From positions 744,001-808,000 of the forward strand of contig NZ_JADIKI010000022.1 of the NCBI RefSeq assembly GCF_044904605.1: a stretch of 64,000 nucleotides of DNA, written 5' to 3'. A model generated the notes under the pieces. The model did no database searches and had not been told where the DNA came from. It saw only the letters and a program-made list of their open reading frames with translations. Below are positions 56,209-64,000 of the stretch, piece after piece. The position numbers and the translations under genes are program-made. The stretch is from Dyella_B humi (GTDB taxonomy: Bacteria; Pseudomonadota; Gammaproteobacteria; Xanthomonadales; Rhodanobacteraceae). Position 1 is the first letter of the stretch, and every line of letters begins with the position of its first letter.

Positions 56209-56326
56209 CGATACATCTATCCGGTGAATGTCGTTGCGCGACGACCTGGTCGTCGAGTGTGCCACGCTGCTGACATGGTGCGACTGCGCGTTGACATAGA
56301 TATGACATCGATCGCGGAATCACTTG

Positions 56327-57112
56327 TCATGGAGCATTCCTGGCCATCAGGTAGTGACTGGGAGAAGCCCCCAGCGTACGCCGAAACGCCGCGGTAAACG
56401 CGCTGGCGCTGCTATAGCCGAGCTCCATCGCGACGCGCGTCACGGGTTGCCCACGGCCAAGCCGCGCCAATGCGGCGAGCAGGCAGGCCTGCTGGCGCCA
56501 ATGGCTGAAGCTCATGCCGGTCTGCTCACGGAACAGGCGGGTAAAGCTGCGACGGCTCATATCAGCCTTGCGGGCCATCGTATCGATGTCCACGTCCAGC
56601 GAGGGTGATGCGAGTAGCGCGCGGCACAGGCTTGCTAGCCTGGGTTCCTGCGGCAGCGGCGTGCTGAGGGGCAGGGACGGCATGCGGGCGATCTCGGCCA
56701 CGAGCAGGCGTATCAGATCATCGTCACGGCTACCGAGCGCGTATTCGGCGGGTAGGTCCACCGCCTCGGAAAGCAGCGCATGAAGCAGGGGCGAAACGCT
56801 GATTACCGTGCAATGCACAGGCAGGCCTGCCTGCTTCGCGACCTCGGGCAGCACGTAAGCGCTGCGCGTGCTGGTGAAGCCACCCATATGCACCGCGTGC
56901 GTCGCTCCGGCGGGAATCCATAGCGCACGATAAGGCGGCACCACCCAACTTCCCTCGCTGGTGGTGACGGTAAGCACGCCGGTGACGGCATACAGGCATT
57001 GCCCGCGTTTGTGCGTGTGAGCGGGCAGCGTCATGCCCGCGGCGTAGTCGTTGCCGGTGGCGACCACGTCGCGCGGTGTGTCTTCGTAACCAATAACTCG
57101 AGTGTTTCGCAT
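56327..57112 (-). CDS. AraC-family regulator with cupin domain
   Basis: This 261-residue protein has an N-terminal cupin (TLPAHTHKRGQCLYAVTGVL and VPPYRALWIPAGATHAV) and a C-terminal double helix-turn-helix of AraC type (DIDTMARKADMSRRSFTRLF, then VTRVAMELGYSSASAFTAAF ending RRTLGASPSHYL). The His residues in HTHKRGQ may bind a metal or ligand. It is divergent from the fosmidomycin-resistance-type exporter gene, with 132 bases between the start codons. This is the common arrangement for a regulator controlling an exporter, and that target is inferred. Confidence 0.92.
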   Translation of the reverse strand: MRNTRVIGYEDTPRDVVATGNDYAAGMTLPAHTHKRGQCLYAVTGVLTVTTSEGSWVVPPYRALWIPAGATHAVHMGGFTSTRSAYVLPEVAKQAGLPVHCTVISVSPLLHALLSEAVDLPAEYALGSRDDDLIRLLVAEIARMPSLPLSTPLPQEPRLASLCRALLASPSLDVDIDTMARKADMSRRSFTRLFREQTGMSFSHWRQQACLLAALARLGRGQPVTRVAMELGYSSASAFTAAFRRTLGASPSHYLMARNAP

Positions 57113-57244
57113 GCCGCGTCTTCAGTTTGGCCCAGTTTCGACAGAAGTTGACCCAATAGTGCATGCAGGCCGCAGAAAGCTACTTTAAGGTGCCTCCTGC
57201 AGCCTATCAATTCCGCCATCGTCCCCACCCCCAAAGACAAGGCT

Positions 57245-58459
57245 ATGCAGAACTCTGCCGAATCGGTTTCTCTGCCGTCGACCTCGCCGCGTACGGATTA
57301 CACCATCCTGGGCGCGATCAGCTTTTCCCATCTGCTCAACGACATGATCCAGTCGTTGATTCTTGCGATCTATCCCATCCTCAAGAGCGGCTTTCACCTG
57401 AGCTTCGGCCAAGTGGGCCTGATCACGCTTACGTACCAGGTGACGGCTTCATTGCTGCAGCCGCTGGTCGGCATGGTCACTGATCGCAAACCGATGCCAT
57501 ATTCCTTGCCGGTGGGCATGGGCTTCACACTGTGCGGATTGTTGCTGCTGGCCACCGCGCCGAATTTTGCGGTGCTGCTAGTGGCGGCCGCGCTGGTCGG
57601 TACCGGCTCTTCCGTGTTCCATCCGGAATCCTCGCGCGTGGCGCGACTGGCCTCGGGCGGGCAGCACGGCTTGGCGCAATCGTTGTTTCAGGTGGGCGGC
57701 AATACGGGTTCTTCGCTCGGGCCGCTGCTGGCGGCGTGGATTATCGTGCCGCATGGGCGCGGCAGCGTGGCGTGGTTCTCGCTCGCGGCCTTGCTGGCGA
57801 TGGTGGTGCTGCTGCAAGTGGGGCGTTGGTATCAACTTCATCACGTCAGCCGCAGCACAACCGTGCGTCACGTGCCGGGCGAAATGCTGAGCCGCAACAA
57901 GGTGATTGCGTGCCTGGTTGTGCTGGGCCTGCTGATCTTCTCCAAGTATTTCTACCTCGCCAGCATCAGCAGCTATTTCACGTTCTACCTGATCCACACC
58001 TTCGGCCTGTCGGTGCAGGCCGCGCAGATGCATCTGTTCGTGTTCCTGTTCGCAGTGGCGGCCGGTTCGCTAATCGGCGGTCCGGTGGGTGACAGGGTGG
58101 GACGCAAGTGGGTGATCTGGATCTCGATCCTCGGCGTCGCGCCGTTCACGCTGGCCTTGCCGCACGCCAGCCTGTTCTGGACCAGCGTGCTATCTGTACT
58201 GATCGGCCTGATTCTGTCCTCGGCGTTCTCGGCGATCTTGGTCTATGCGCAGGAATTGATTCCAGGGCGCGTGGGCATGATCTCCGGCCTGTTCTTCGGC
58301 TTCGCGTTCGGCATGGGCGGCATCGGTGCCGCGGTGCTCGGGCGCGTGGCGGATGCGCAGGGCATCGACTACGTGTATTCGCTGTGCGCGTATTTGCCGT
58401 TGATCGGCGTGCTCGCGGTGTTTTTGCCGGATTTGGAGAAGGGGCGTGCTAAGCGTTGA
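57245..58459 (+). CDS. fsr: MFS exporter, fosmidomycin resistance family
   Basis: This 404-residue inner-membrane transporter has twelve predicted helices. It is closely similar to E. coli Fsr: LGAISFSHLLNDMIQSLILA, LLQPLVGMVTDRKPMPYSLP, ALVGTGSSVFHPESSRVARL, and QSLFQVGGNTGSSLGPLLAA. Fsr exports fosmidomycin by proton antiport; the natural substrate is unknown. ATG 57245 begins MQNSAESVSLPSTSPRTDYT. The divergent AraC gene is the likely regulator. From 58460 to 58630 nothing else is seen. Confidence 0.93.
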   Translation: MQNSAESVSLPSTSPRTDYTILGAISFSHLLNDMIQSLILAIYPILKSGFHLSFGQVGLITLTYQVTASLLQPLVGMVTDRKPMPYSLPVGMGFTLCGLLLLATAPNFAVLLVAAALVGTGSSVFHPESSRVARLASGGQHGLAQSLFQVGGNTGSSLGPLLAAWIIVPHGRGSVAWFSLAALLAMVVLLQVGRWYQLHHVSRSTTVRHVPGEMLSRNKVIACLVVLGLLIFSKYFYLASISSYFTFYLIHTFGLSVQAAQMHLFVFLFAVAAGSLIGGPVGDRVGRKWVIWISILGVAPFTLALPHASLFWTSVLSVLIGLILSSAFSAILVYAQELIPGRVGMISGLFFGFAFGMGGIGAAVLGRVADAQGIDYVYSLCAYLPLIGVLAVFLPDLEKGRAKR

Positions 58460-58630
58460 GCTTTTGGTGGCGCCACTGTTTTCTTGCCTTCCGTAGGAAT
58501 TCCCACGAATACCGGAAGCGGCTCCATCGACGGATTCCCGAGCATGTCCCGGACCTAATCCAGGGAAGGGCTGGGATATTTGCCTCAAACTGTCCCACAA
58601 GTGCTCATGTTCAACGGTGGGCAAAAAGGT

Positions 58631-58972
58631 TTATCTCCTGGGACTACCCATGACTGGCCCGCTCTGTTGCTGGGCCATCTGCGTATCGAGTTGCGCTTGT
58701 TGCGCTAATTGGAAGTCGAACGCTTGCACTTGCTGCACCGTCTGCTGGAGTGGCGGCGCCGGGATCGTGTTATCCACCATCGCATGAGGCCATGGGCCAT
58801 CCGATGCGAGCACAATTCCCTGCTTGCCAATGTGGATGTCGCCCAAACGTCCTGGCTTGATTCCTACTATGTGGCATGCCGCCGTCATTTGTGCCAGACG
58901 GTTCTCGGAAGCCTCGGGGATGCGTTCTTTCAATTCGGCGTATAGGCCGTGATCGGGGTGACGTGGGTCGGC
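58631..58972 (-). pseudogene. Out-of-frame C-terminal type IV secretion signal domain of the GH19 effector
   Basis: Read in the frame one base shifted from the GH19 gene, this stretch encodes ADPRHPDHGLYAELKERIPE, then ASENRLAQMTAACHIVGI, a beta-type middle, and a glutamine-rich tail (LQQTVQQVQAFDFQLAQQAQ) that stops at 58631. The DPxHPDHxLY opening and the Q-rich end are characteristic of the XVIPCD domain that targets effectors to the Xanthomonadales antibacterial type IV secretion system. There is no start codon or ribosome site of its own. Adding one base in the run of four G at 58976-58979 (+ strand) joins it to the upstream gene as VTPFADPRHPDH. It is either a genuine frameshift mutation, a phase-variable site, or a sequencing error. 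Confidence 0.75.
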
Positions 58973-59964
58973 AAAGGGGTTACGTACTTGTGCACCAGTC
59001 TCGGGTAAAGCGCGCGGTCGAGGATCGCGTTGTGCTGGAGCATGATTGATGCTGTTGTCAAATCGCGCTGAGGGCTGTCCTCCAGCTCCGCCGTCAACGC
59101 GGGAATGCCACTGCGCAACTGGCGCTGGCCGTGAAGAGCTTCAAGTGTGTTCTTGCCGACGATGCCGTCGACGATCAAGCCGTGATCACTCTGGAACGCA
59201 CGGACGGCGGCCTCGGTATTGCGGCCGAAATGCCCATCCGGCTGTAAAGCCTGGCCTCGGTTGTCGATGTAGCCGAGTACAGTCAGCTCGGCTTGCAGAG
59301 CGCTGACGGCTTCACCGAGAGCGCCTTGTTTTAGCGCGCCTTCACGGCCCGACTGCACACTTGGCGCATCCGGAACATAGCCGCTTACAAGTTTGGCTTC
59401 CCATGCAATTGCAGCGGCCTTTCGTTCTGCCAATCCCTTTTCACCACCATTTATGTCATGAGTCGCGCCCGTAACGTCTCTCTGATGTCCATTAGCTACA
59501 ACCTTGGATTTCCAATAATAAATCGCAATTTGGGCCGCGTTCTCGTGTGCTGAGGCAAGCTCAGGGTAGTTCACAAGATCAATGCCAAGTGCTTTTCCTA
59601 CTTTGGTATATTCTTCACGGCCAGTGAGCTGGACATATCCGCGGCCATGATACTTCCACCCATCACCCGGCTCCGTATTGCCAAGATGCTCCCTTCCCCA
59701 ACTGCCGCCATAAATGGCATCGGCAACAGCCTCGGGACCTTTTGAGGCGATTTCATTGGCCTTGTCAAGATCGGTTATTCCATTACGATTGGAAAAGTGT
59801 TTGATTAGCCCATCGCCTGAATAGTGCAAGTTTTCGTTCATGCTCTTGAAGCTGGCAGACTCTATTTGCATCTGGCCCATAAAATTAGCAAGCTCATCCG
59901 CATCTTCAATGCCATTGCTCATGGCGGCCCGTAGCAAATAGTCTGAATTTTCGTTCGAGGTCAT
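58930..59964 (-). CDS. GH19 lysozyme-like effector with peptidoglycan-binding domain, truncated by frameshift
   Basis: As read, this is 344 residues. Residues ~5-195 are a glycoside hydrolase family 19 (chitinase/lysozyme) domain: candidate catalytic Glu35 (GQMQIESASF) and Glu44 (MNENLHYS), then YHGRGYVQLTGREEYTKVGK. Residues ~219-278 are a peptidoglycan-binding domain (DGHFGRNTEAAVRAFQ, VDGIVGKNTLEALHG). No signal peptide is present. This architecture is that of X-Tfe XAC2609 of Xanthomonas citri, a cell-wall hydrolase injected into rival bacteria by a type IV secretion system. The last ~14 residues (after VTP) are out of the natural frame; the secretion domain continues in another frame to 58631, and a restored protein would be 444 residues. 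The first of two lipoprotein genes is 29 bases upstream, as expected for immunity. Confidence 0.85.
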   Translation of the reverse strand: MTSNENSDYLLRAAMSNGIEDADELANFMGQMQIESASFKSMNENLHYSGDGLIKHFSNRNGITDLDKANEIASKGPEAVADAIYGGSWGREHLGNTEPGDGWKYHGRGYVQLTGREEYTKVGKALGIDLVNYPELASAHENAAQIAIYYWKSKVVANGHQRDVTGATHDINGGEKGLAERKAAAIAWEAKLVSGYVPDAPSVQSGREGALKQGALGEAVSALQAELTVLGYIDNRGQALQPDGHFGRNTEAAVRAFQSDHGLIVDGIVGKNTLEALHGQRQLRSGIPALTAELEDSPQRDLTTASIMLQHNAILDRALYPRLVHKYVTPLPTHVTPITAYTPN

Positions 59965-59993
59965 GATTTGATCTTTTGGTATTTATTTGAGTA

Positions 59994-60683
59994 TCAATTC
60001 ACGCTAGGTAGGCCGTGGCTATCAATATCTTCGTCGCGATCGAGTTTCGTTGAGGCATTAAAGACAGTGTCATCGTCGCTTTCCGTTATCGATCCTTTTG
60101 AGCATCTGAGATCTGATAGCGCGCGGGTGTCGCCAGACCTTTGCACTAGAACTCCGCCGGTATCAAAGCTGGTACCTGAAATTAAGTAAGTAATGTATTT
60201 GTATCCATCTTTTGTAAACGAATATGCGGTTCCACCTGTCGCGCCGGCATAAGAAAGATGGGACCTATGCAACACTTCATTCTCGTCGCCCGATGCTGGA
60301 TAGGTGAGTTCGGGCACGGGGGGATAACCGAAGGAGTAATAGAAACGTTTTTGTCCTGCGCGATCGGCCATGCATACTGAAACCACTTTTTTTGTTTTAT
60401 CCAAAGAGCATGAAAAAACAACTTTGTCCGGCTTAGAGCACATTGTTGCCTCCGGCAAAGGAGTGATCTTGGGGTCGTGCGAAGCAGATGCGTTTGCCGA
60501 CACTTTCGATGAACTGCTTTGCGATGCTTTCGGCTCCAAACTTTGGCCATTCGGCCCTGAATCGGCAGCGCCGCATGACGGCGATGAAATACACAAGACG
60601 AGTAAGGAAATACACTGAAGCGATTTCATAATGTTCCTCACATTGGCGCCGCGCGAAATCAGTTCCAACAATGGATTGCTCAT
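59994..60683 (-). CDS. Lipoprotein, candidate immunity protein of the GH19 effector
   Basis: The ATG at 60683 has a perfect AAGGAGG, giving 229 residues. A second ATG at 60629 (MKSLQCISLLVLCISSPSCG) also has a GAGG and would give a cleaner lipoprotein signal with Cys in SPSC; secretion favours 60629, ribosome-site strength favours 60683. After a Ser/Ala-rich linker the folded part begins CSKPDKVVFSCSLDKTKKVV and continues through FYYSFGYPPVPELTYPASGD and TAYSFTKDGYKYITYLISGT, a beta-rich pattern I associate with XAC2610-type inhibitors of the XAC2609 lysozyme effector. It sits directly upstream of the GH19 gene on the same strand. The base composition is AT-richer than in most of the window. 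Immunity role inferred. Confidence 0.75.
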   Translation of the reverse strand: MSNPLLELISRGANVRNIMKSLQCISLLVLCISSPSCGAADSGPNGQSLEPKASQSSSSKVSANASASHDPKITPLPEATMCSKPDKVVFSCSLDKTKKVVSVCMADRAGQKRFYYSFGYPPVPELTYPASGDENEVLHRSHLSYAGATGGTAYSFTKDGYKYITYLISGTSFDTGGVLVQRSGDTRALSDLRCSKGSITESDDDTVFNASTKLDRDEDIDSHGLPSVN

Positions 60684-60711
60684 GTGACCTCCTTTTCGTA
60701 TGAGCTGTTAT

Positions 60712-61314
60712 CTACTGGGCTGCCGTCGGCGTAACCGTCAATCCGGTGACACCTAGTTGTGAATCTTTTTCGTGAACGCTCCAGCCAGTAGTATCCCCAT
60801 AGGTACCGACCTCCATAGTCTGGTTCGTACTTGCATTGTGAAAGTGCATCAGACAATACCCATCGACACTACATTCACTCAATTCAGGCATTTGGTCACA
60901 CACCTTGCAGTCCTGCAAATTGGGATGTGCCGTGCACAGCGTTTTGTAGTCATCGCCAGCCACATTGGCCTTGCAATGCTTGTTCACCGCGGGCGTCCAG
61001 CCATGCGCTAGAACCGCTCTGCGGAGATAGGCGTAATCCATGCCTGATTCCAACACCCCGTCGGGCACGCCCGGTACATTCAATGGCCTGCGACTCTCGA
61101 TGGCACTACGCGCAGCATCTCCGGATGGTGGGTTGGTGTTGGGGGGCTTCTGAGTTGCCTCATGATTTTTCGGCAAGTTTTCCGTGGCAACCGTTACCGT
61201 CTGATCGACCTGGGATGGACTAGTCGATGGCAAGCTATCAGCTGTGCATGCTGCTACCGAAAGAGAACAAAGCAAGCACATTGCAAAATTGCGGATGAAT
61301 TCGGCACTTTTCAT
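60712..61314 (-). CDS. Second lipoprotein of the GH19 effector locus
   Basis: This 200-residue lipoprotein has signal FAMCLLCSLSVAAC with the lipobox Cys at residue 23. A Thr/Pro/Asn-rich linker (~25-75) leads to a small Cys-rich domain: DYAYLRRAVLAHGWTPAVNK, then CKANVAGDDYKTLC, LQDCKVCDQMPELSECSVDG, and a C-terminal WSVHEKDSQLGVTGLTVTP. I do not recognise a named family. It lies 28 bases upstream of the other lipoprotein and is probably cotranscribed with it and the effector. It may be a second immunity protein or belong to a lost effector. Its ribosome site is weak (AAGG ~15 bases away). Confidence 0.7.
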   Translation of the reverse strand: MKSAEFIRNFAMCLLCSLSVAACTADSLPSTSPSQVDQTVTVATENLPKNHEATQKPPNTNPPSGDAARSAIESRRPLNVPGVPDGVLESGMDYAYLRRAVLAHGWTPAVNKHCKANVAGDDYKTLCTAHPNLQDCKVCDQMPELSECSVDGYCLMHFHNASTNQTMEVGTYGDTTGWSVHEKDSQLGVTGLTVTPTAAQ

Positions 61315-61594
61315 AGTGCAAGCAGCCTTTTTTCCTCACTCATTCAAATCTCCATCGAAGCTCTAGCTCCGATGGATTGTCATAAAGGAACGGTGAGGCA
61401 GGTGTCATCGAACAGCTTTGTTGTTCGACGGCCATGTTCTAGAGATGCGTATTCCTTTCCCTACAATTTGACTAGCGCATCCAGTTCAACGGTTGTCCTG
61501 ATTAGGGTCGAAATCGACTGCACCACGTTTTGCGCCCTCCCCGCATGCATTTGCAAACAGGGAGGGGCTGGTTCCATATGCTGCCGAGCAATAT
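61315..61594. other. Intergenic region, AT-rich, possible toxin remnant
   Basis: No gene is supported. Reading minus strand from just after the antitoxin-like gene, a short frame starting TTG (LGSIWNQP) resembles the first residues of RelE/ParE toxins (short strand with I-W) but loses all similarity within ten residues and stops after ~32 codons. Confidence 0.35.
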
Positions 61595-61768
61595 TCAGGA
61601 ATTGGTGCGACGCTTCTTGTCGATTAATACCTGCGCTTCATTCATGACACGAATATGCGGATGTGCTGGCCGCGCATCTGCAAGCGCTTCCTGCACCTTG
61701 TGCAGAAACCAAGCCTCATAAGCGTCCGTTGCAACCGGCAAGGCATTTTCTCCATCGTTGGAATGCAT
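61595..61768 (-). CDS. Small antitoxin-like protein (RelB/YacA-type), apparently orphan
   Basis: This 57-residue protein starts at ATG 61768, with AAGGAG seven bases upstream. YEAWFLHKVQEALADARPAH and PHIRVMNEAQVLIDKKRR match the common short antitoxins whose pattern is YxxWFRxKVQEALxDPRPxxPHEEVMAxxRALIxxKR. Such proteins bind their own promoter and a RelE/ParE toxin encoded immediately downstream. No intact toxin gene follows here. It starts 14 bases after the M16 peptidase stop, so it is probably cotranscribed with it. The antitoxin reading is by pattern only. Confidence 0.65.
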   Translation of the reverse strand: MHSNDGENALPVATDAYEAWFLHKVQEALADARPAHPHIRVMNEAQVLIDKKRRTNS

Positions 61769-61782
61769 TGGTTTCTCCTTGA

Positions 61783-64000
61783 TCAATGCTTTAGAGGCGG
61801 CGGTCCCTGCACCACCTGCATCAGGTTCTCCGGCTTCAGATACTTCTTGAACGCCGCTTGCACCTGCGCAGGCGTCAGCGTGAGGTAGTGCTTGGCGGCC
61901 ACCATCGGCTGATCGAGTGGTTCGCCGTGCCATGCCCAGTCGAGCAGCGAACGCGAAATGCTATTGATGCTGGAGACACCTACTGGGATGGAGCGGATCT
62001 CGTACTGGCGCGCGTTTTCCAATTCTTCCTGCTTGATCGGCTTGGTCTGCATGTCGATCAGGTTCTGGCGCACCAGGGCGTCGACGGGCGACACCTTGTC
62101 CGGATCGCTGCCGTACTGCACGAAGAAGATCGAGCGCGAGCGGTCGAAGTGTATGCCGGAACCCGCGCCGTACGCATAACCGTGCTTCACGCGGATGTCC
62201 GCCATCAGACGCGAAGCGAAACCGTTGCCGCCCAGCACGTTGTTGCCCAATTGCAAGGCGTAGCGATCCGGGTTGTGCATGTTGAGTTCGAGCATCTGCC
62301 CCATCAGCACCTGATCTTGCGAGGCGTAGGGGTTGTTGATCACTACGTAGCCGGTGGGATTCACGGGCGCCGGCTTGGAGATCACGTCCGGCTTTGCGCC
62401 TTCCGCTTTCCACTGGCCGAAGTAGCGCTGCACCGTGGCCTTGGCCTGCTCGGGCGTGACGTCGCCGACCACCACGATAGTGGTGAGGTCGGGGCGATAG
62501 GTCTTGGCGTGATAGTTCTTGACGTCCTGCGGGGTGAGCGCGTTGATCGATTCGGGCGTAGGCAGGCGCAGATCCGGATCGCCCGCGGGCAGCAGGCCGG
62601 CGCGCAGCGCCTTCATCATCTTGTACTGCGGCGATTGCATTTCACCGGCAAGCGCACGCGCCAGCGTTTCTTGCTGCACGTCGAAGCCTTCCTTGGGCAG
62701 GGCAGGGTGCAGCTCGTTGTCGGCCAACAACTGCACCGCGCGATCGAACTGGTTGCTGAGCGCGGCCACACCGAAATCGGTGCCGCCGTTCTCGGTGGCG
62801 GAGATATCGTCAAGCGCCTTGTGGAAGGCATCGCGATCCAGCGTGGTGCTGCCGTAGTCGAACAGCGAGTCGAGCAGGCGCGCCACGCCATCCTTGCCAG
62901 CCGGTTCCTGCAGCTTGGGGTTGTTGTCGATGTGACCCACTACGGTGATGGTCTTGCTGATGTTGGACGGCTGCACGATCAGGCGGATGCCGTTGTCGAG
63001 CTTCATGTCCACCGGCGCCAGTGTCCAGTGCGGCATCTCCAGTTTGCTCAGCTTGTCCGCGGCCCATTCGGGCAGCGGTCCGTCTAGCCGCTCGTCGCGG
63101 TTGAACGATTCGGAACCGCCGAAGCCGCCGCTGTCCGGCGGACGCTTGCCGTTCTCGTCGGGAGTGAGCACTACCGTTACACGTTCGCTCGACTTCAGGT
63201 ATTGCCGTGCCACGCGGTTCACGTCGTCTACGGTGACTTGGCGGATCTGTTCTTCGGCTTCTTCCGGCGAGTTCAATCCCATCCACGCAATGGCTTGCGA
63301 CCACGCGCTGGCGAGCGTCACCGCGCTGTTCTTGTTGAATTCGGCCTGCGCGATTTCGGATCGCTTCGATGCCTCGACCAAATCCGCAGGCACGCCGTTC
63401 TTGAGGAGATCATCGATGACACCATCCAGATCGGCCTGCGCTTTCTTCGCATCGCCACCCTTGGGAAAAGCCACTTCGATCACACCGATGCCGCCGTAGC
63501 TGAAAGGTTGCAGCTGCGCGTTGGCGTTGAGCACCTTGCCCTGCACCGCAAGCGCGGAAAGCGAGCTGCGCGCATTGGTGAGCACATCCAGCAGCACCTG
63601 CGCGGCGGCGTTGTCCTTGTCCATCATGCCCGGCATGCGATACATGAACTGCACGGCACCGGTGCCACGCGGTGTGGTGGAGGCGATCGTTTCCGATTTC
63701 ACCGGTTGCAGTTTCACCGGCACGTGTTCGGGTGGCTTGCGCGCGGGAAGCTTGCCGAACAGTTGCTGCACTTTCGCCAGCGTCTGTTGCGGGTCCACGT
63801 CGCCTACGATTACCAGTAGGGCGTTGTTGGGCGTGTACCAGTCCTGATAGAACTTCTGCAGGTCTGCGGCGGTGGTCTTGTCGAATGAAGGACGTGTGCC
63901 GAGCGGATCGTCCGCATAACCGGTGCCCGCGTACAGAATGCGCTCGGCTTTCTGGAAGGCGAGAAATTCCGGTTCGGAGATGTCACGCGATACTTCCTGT
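61783..64000 (-). CDS. M16-family zinc peptidase (5' part outside window)
   Basis: The frame is open to the right window edge, so the N-terminal part is missing; about 738 residues are visible. The first visible ~70 residues (ILYAGTGYADDPLGTRPSFD, KFYQDWYTPNNALLVIVGDV) are the end of the first M16 catalytic repeat. The active-site HxxEH motif of that repeat lies beyond the window. Then come two or three further M16 repeats, including RLIVQPSNISKTITVVGHID, DGVARLLDSLFDYGSTTLDR (where catalytic residues are degenerate), TTIVVVGDVTPEQAKATVQR and VLGGNGFASRLMADIRVKHG. This is the architecture of periplasmic pitrilysin-like peptidases of ~900-950 residues. A signal peptide cannot be checked. The antitoxin-like gene follows after 14 bases. 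Confidence 0.9.
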   Translation of the reverse strand, partial: QEVSRDISEPEFLAFQKAERILYAGTGYADDPLGTRPSFDKTTAADLQKFYQDWYTPNNALLVIVGDVDPQQTLAKVQQLFGKLPARKPPEHVPVKLQPVKSETIASTTPRGTGAVQFMYRMPGMMDKDNAAAQVLLDVLTNARSSLSALAVQGKVLNANAQLQPFSYGGIGVIEVAFPKGGDAKKAQADLDGVIDDLLKNGVPADLVEASKRSEIAQAEFNKNSAVTLASAWSQAIAWMGLNSPEEAEEQIRQVTVDDVNRVARQYLKSSERVTVVLTPDENGKRPPDSGGFGGSESFNRDERLDGPLPEWAADKLSKLEMPHWTLAPVDMKLDNGIRLIVQPSNISKTITVVGHIDNNPKLQEPAGKDGVARLLDSLFDYGSTTLDRDAFHKALDDISATENGGTDFGVAALSNQFDRAVQLLADNELHPALPKEGFDVQQETLARALAGEMQSPQYKMMKALRAGLLPAGDPDLRLPTPESINALTPQDVKNYHAKTYRPDLTTIVVVGDVTPEQAKATVQRYFGQWKAEGAKPDVISKPAPVNPTGYVVINNPYASQDQVLMGQMLELNMHNPDRYALQLGNNVLGGNGFASRLMADIRVKHGYAYGAGSGIHFDRSRSIFFVQYGSDPDKVSPVDALVRQNLIDMQTKPIKQEELENARQYEIRSIPVGVSSINSISRSLLDWAWHGEPLDQPMVAAKHYLTLTPAQVQAAFKKYLKPENLMQVVQGPPPLKH

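Noticed and set aside
58631..61314. Prophage lysis cassette as an explanation for the GH19 gene
   Set aside because: No holin, spanin or structural phage gene is nearby; the adjacent lipoproteins and Q-rich C-terminal domain point to a secreted antibacterial effector.

Overview
The window looks like chromosomal DNA of a gamma-proteobacterium of the order Xanthomonadales, most likely Rhodanobacteraceae (Dyella/Luteibacter/Rhodanobacter-like). This is inferred from the GC-rich coding bias, the split methionine synthase, the fused E1 alpha-beta dehydrogenase, the 180-kDa NAD-glutamate dehydrogenase, the many short palindromic intergenic repeats, and effector/immunity genes of the type delivered by Xanthomonadales type IV secretion systems. 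No rRNA, CRISPR array, insertion sequence or phage genes were seen. One tRNA gene (Val, CAC) is present.

Layout. 1-803: 3' part of an AraC regulator. 1451-11478: a 9.1-kb trimeric autotransporter adhesin followed by an OmpA/BamE-like lipoprotein matching the TpgA architecture. 11563-13512: small periplasmic protein, glycosyltransferase-like protein, tRNA-Val and a lipid A N-terminal-domain membrane protein. 13593-18487 (minus): methionine synthase in two polypeptides, led by an ArsR-methyltransferase fusion resembling SahR. 18634-19794: acyl-CoA dehydrogenase. 19981-22349 (minus): lipoprotein, class-3 lipase and membrane protein, a probable lipase-effector/immunity cassette. 22604-27027 (minus): AcrAB-like RND pump. 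27496-34337: NAD-glutamate dehydrogenase, NAD kinase, 5'-nucleotidase. 34421-44699 (minus): MdtABC-like RND operon with its own outer-membrane factor and an aldo/keto reductase. 45107-51251: EamA transporter, glutaryl-CoA dehydrogenase, GNAT and nucleotidyltransferase-like pair, fused branched-chain-type E1 dehydrogenase. 51348-58459: membrane diguanylate cyclase, FMN reductase, polyphosphate kinase, and an AraC regulator divergent from a fosmidomycin-resistance-type exporter. 58631-61314 (minus): GH19/peptidoglycan-binding effector with two candidate immunity lipoproteins in visibly AT-richer DNA. 61595-64000 (minus): small antitoxin-like protein and the 3' part of an M16 peptidase.

How the genes work together. 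The adhesin and its lipoprotein form a surface-display module. The sahR-like gene and both metH parts form a methionine-cycle operon. Two tripartite efflux systems handle export. Two separate loci place secreted-type hydrolases directly after lipoproteins, the usual effector/immunity order for killing of competing bacteria; the type IV secretion machinery itself is not in the window.

The most notable observation is at 58631-59964. The GH19 effector reading frame is broken at a run of four G (58976-58979, + strand). One extra base there would restore a 444-residue protein with a glutamine-rich C-terminal domain of the kind used as the type IV secretion signal in Xanthomonadales. A second is that two different RND pumps carry Ser/Thr-rich insertions at the same periplasmic hairpin.
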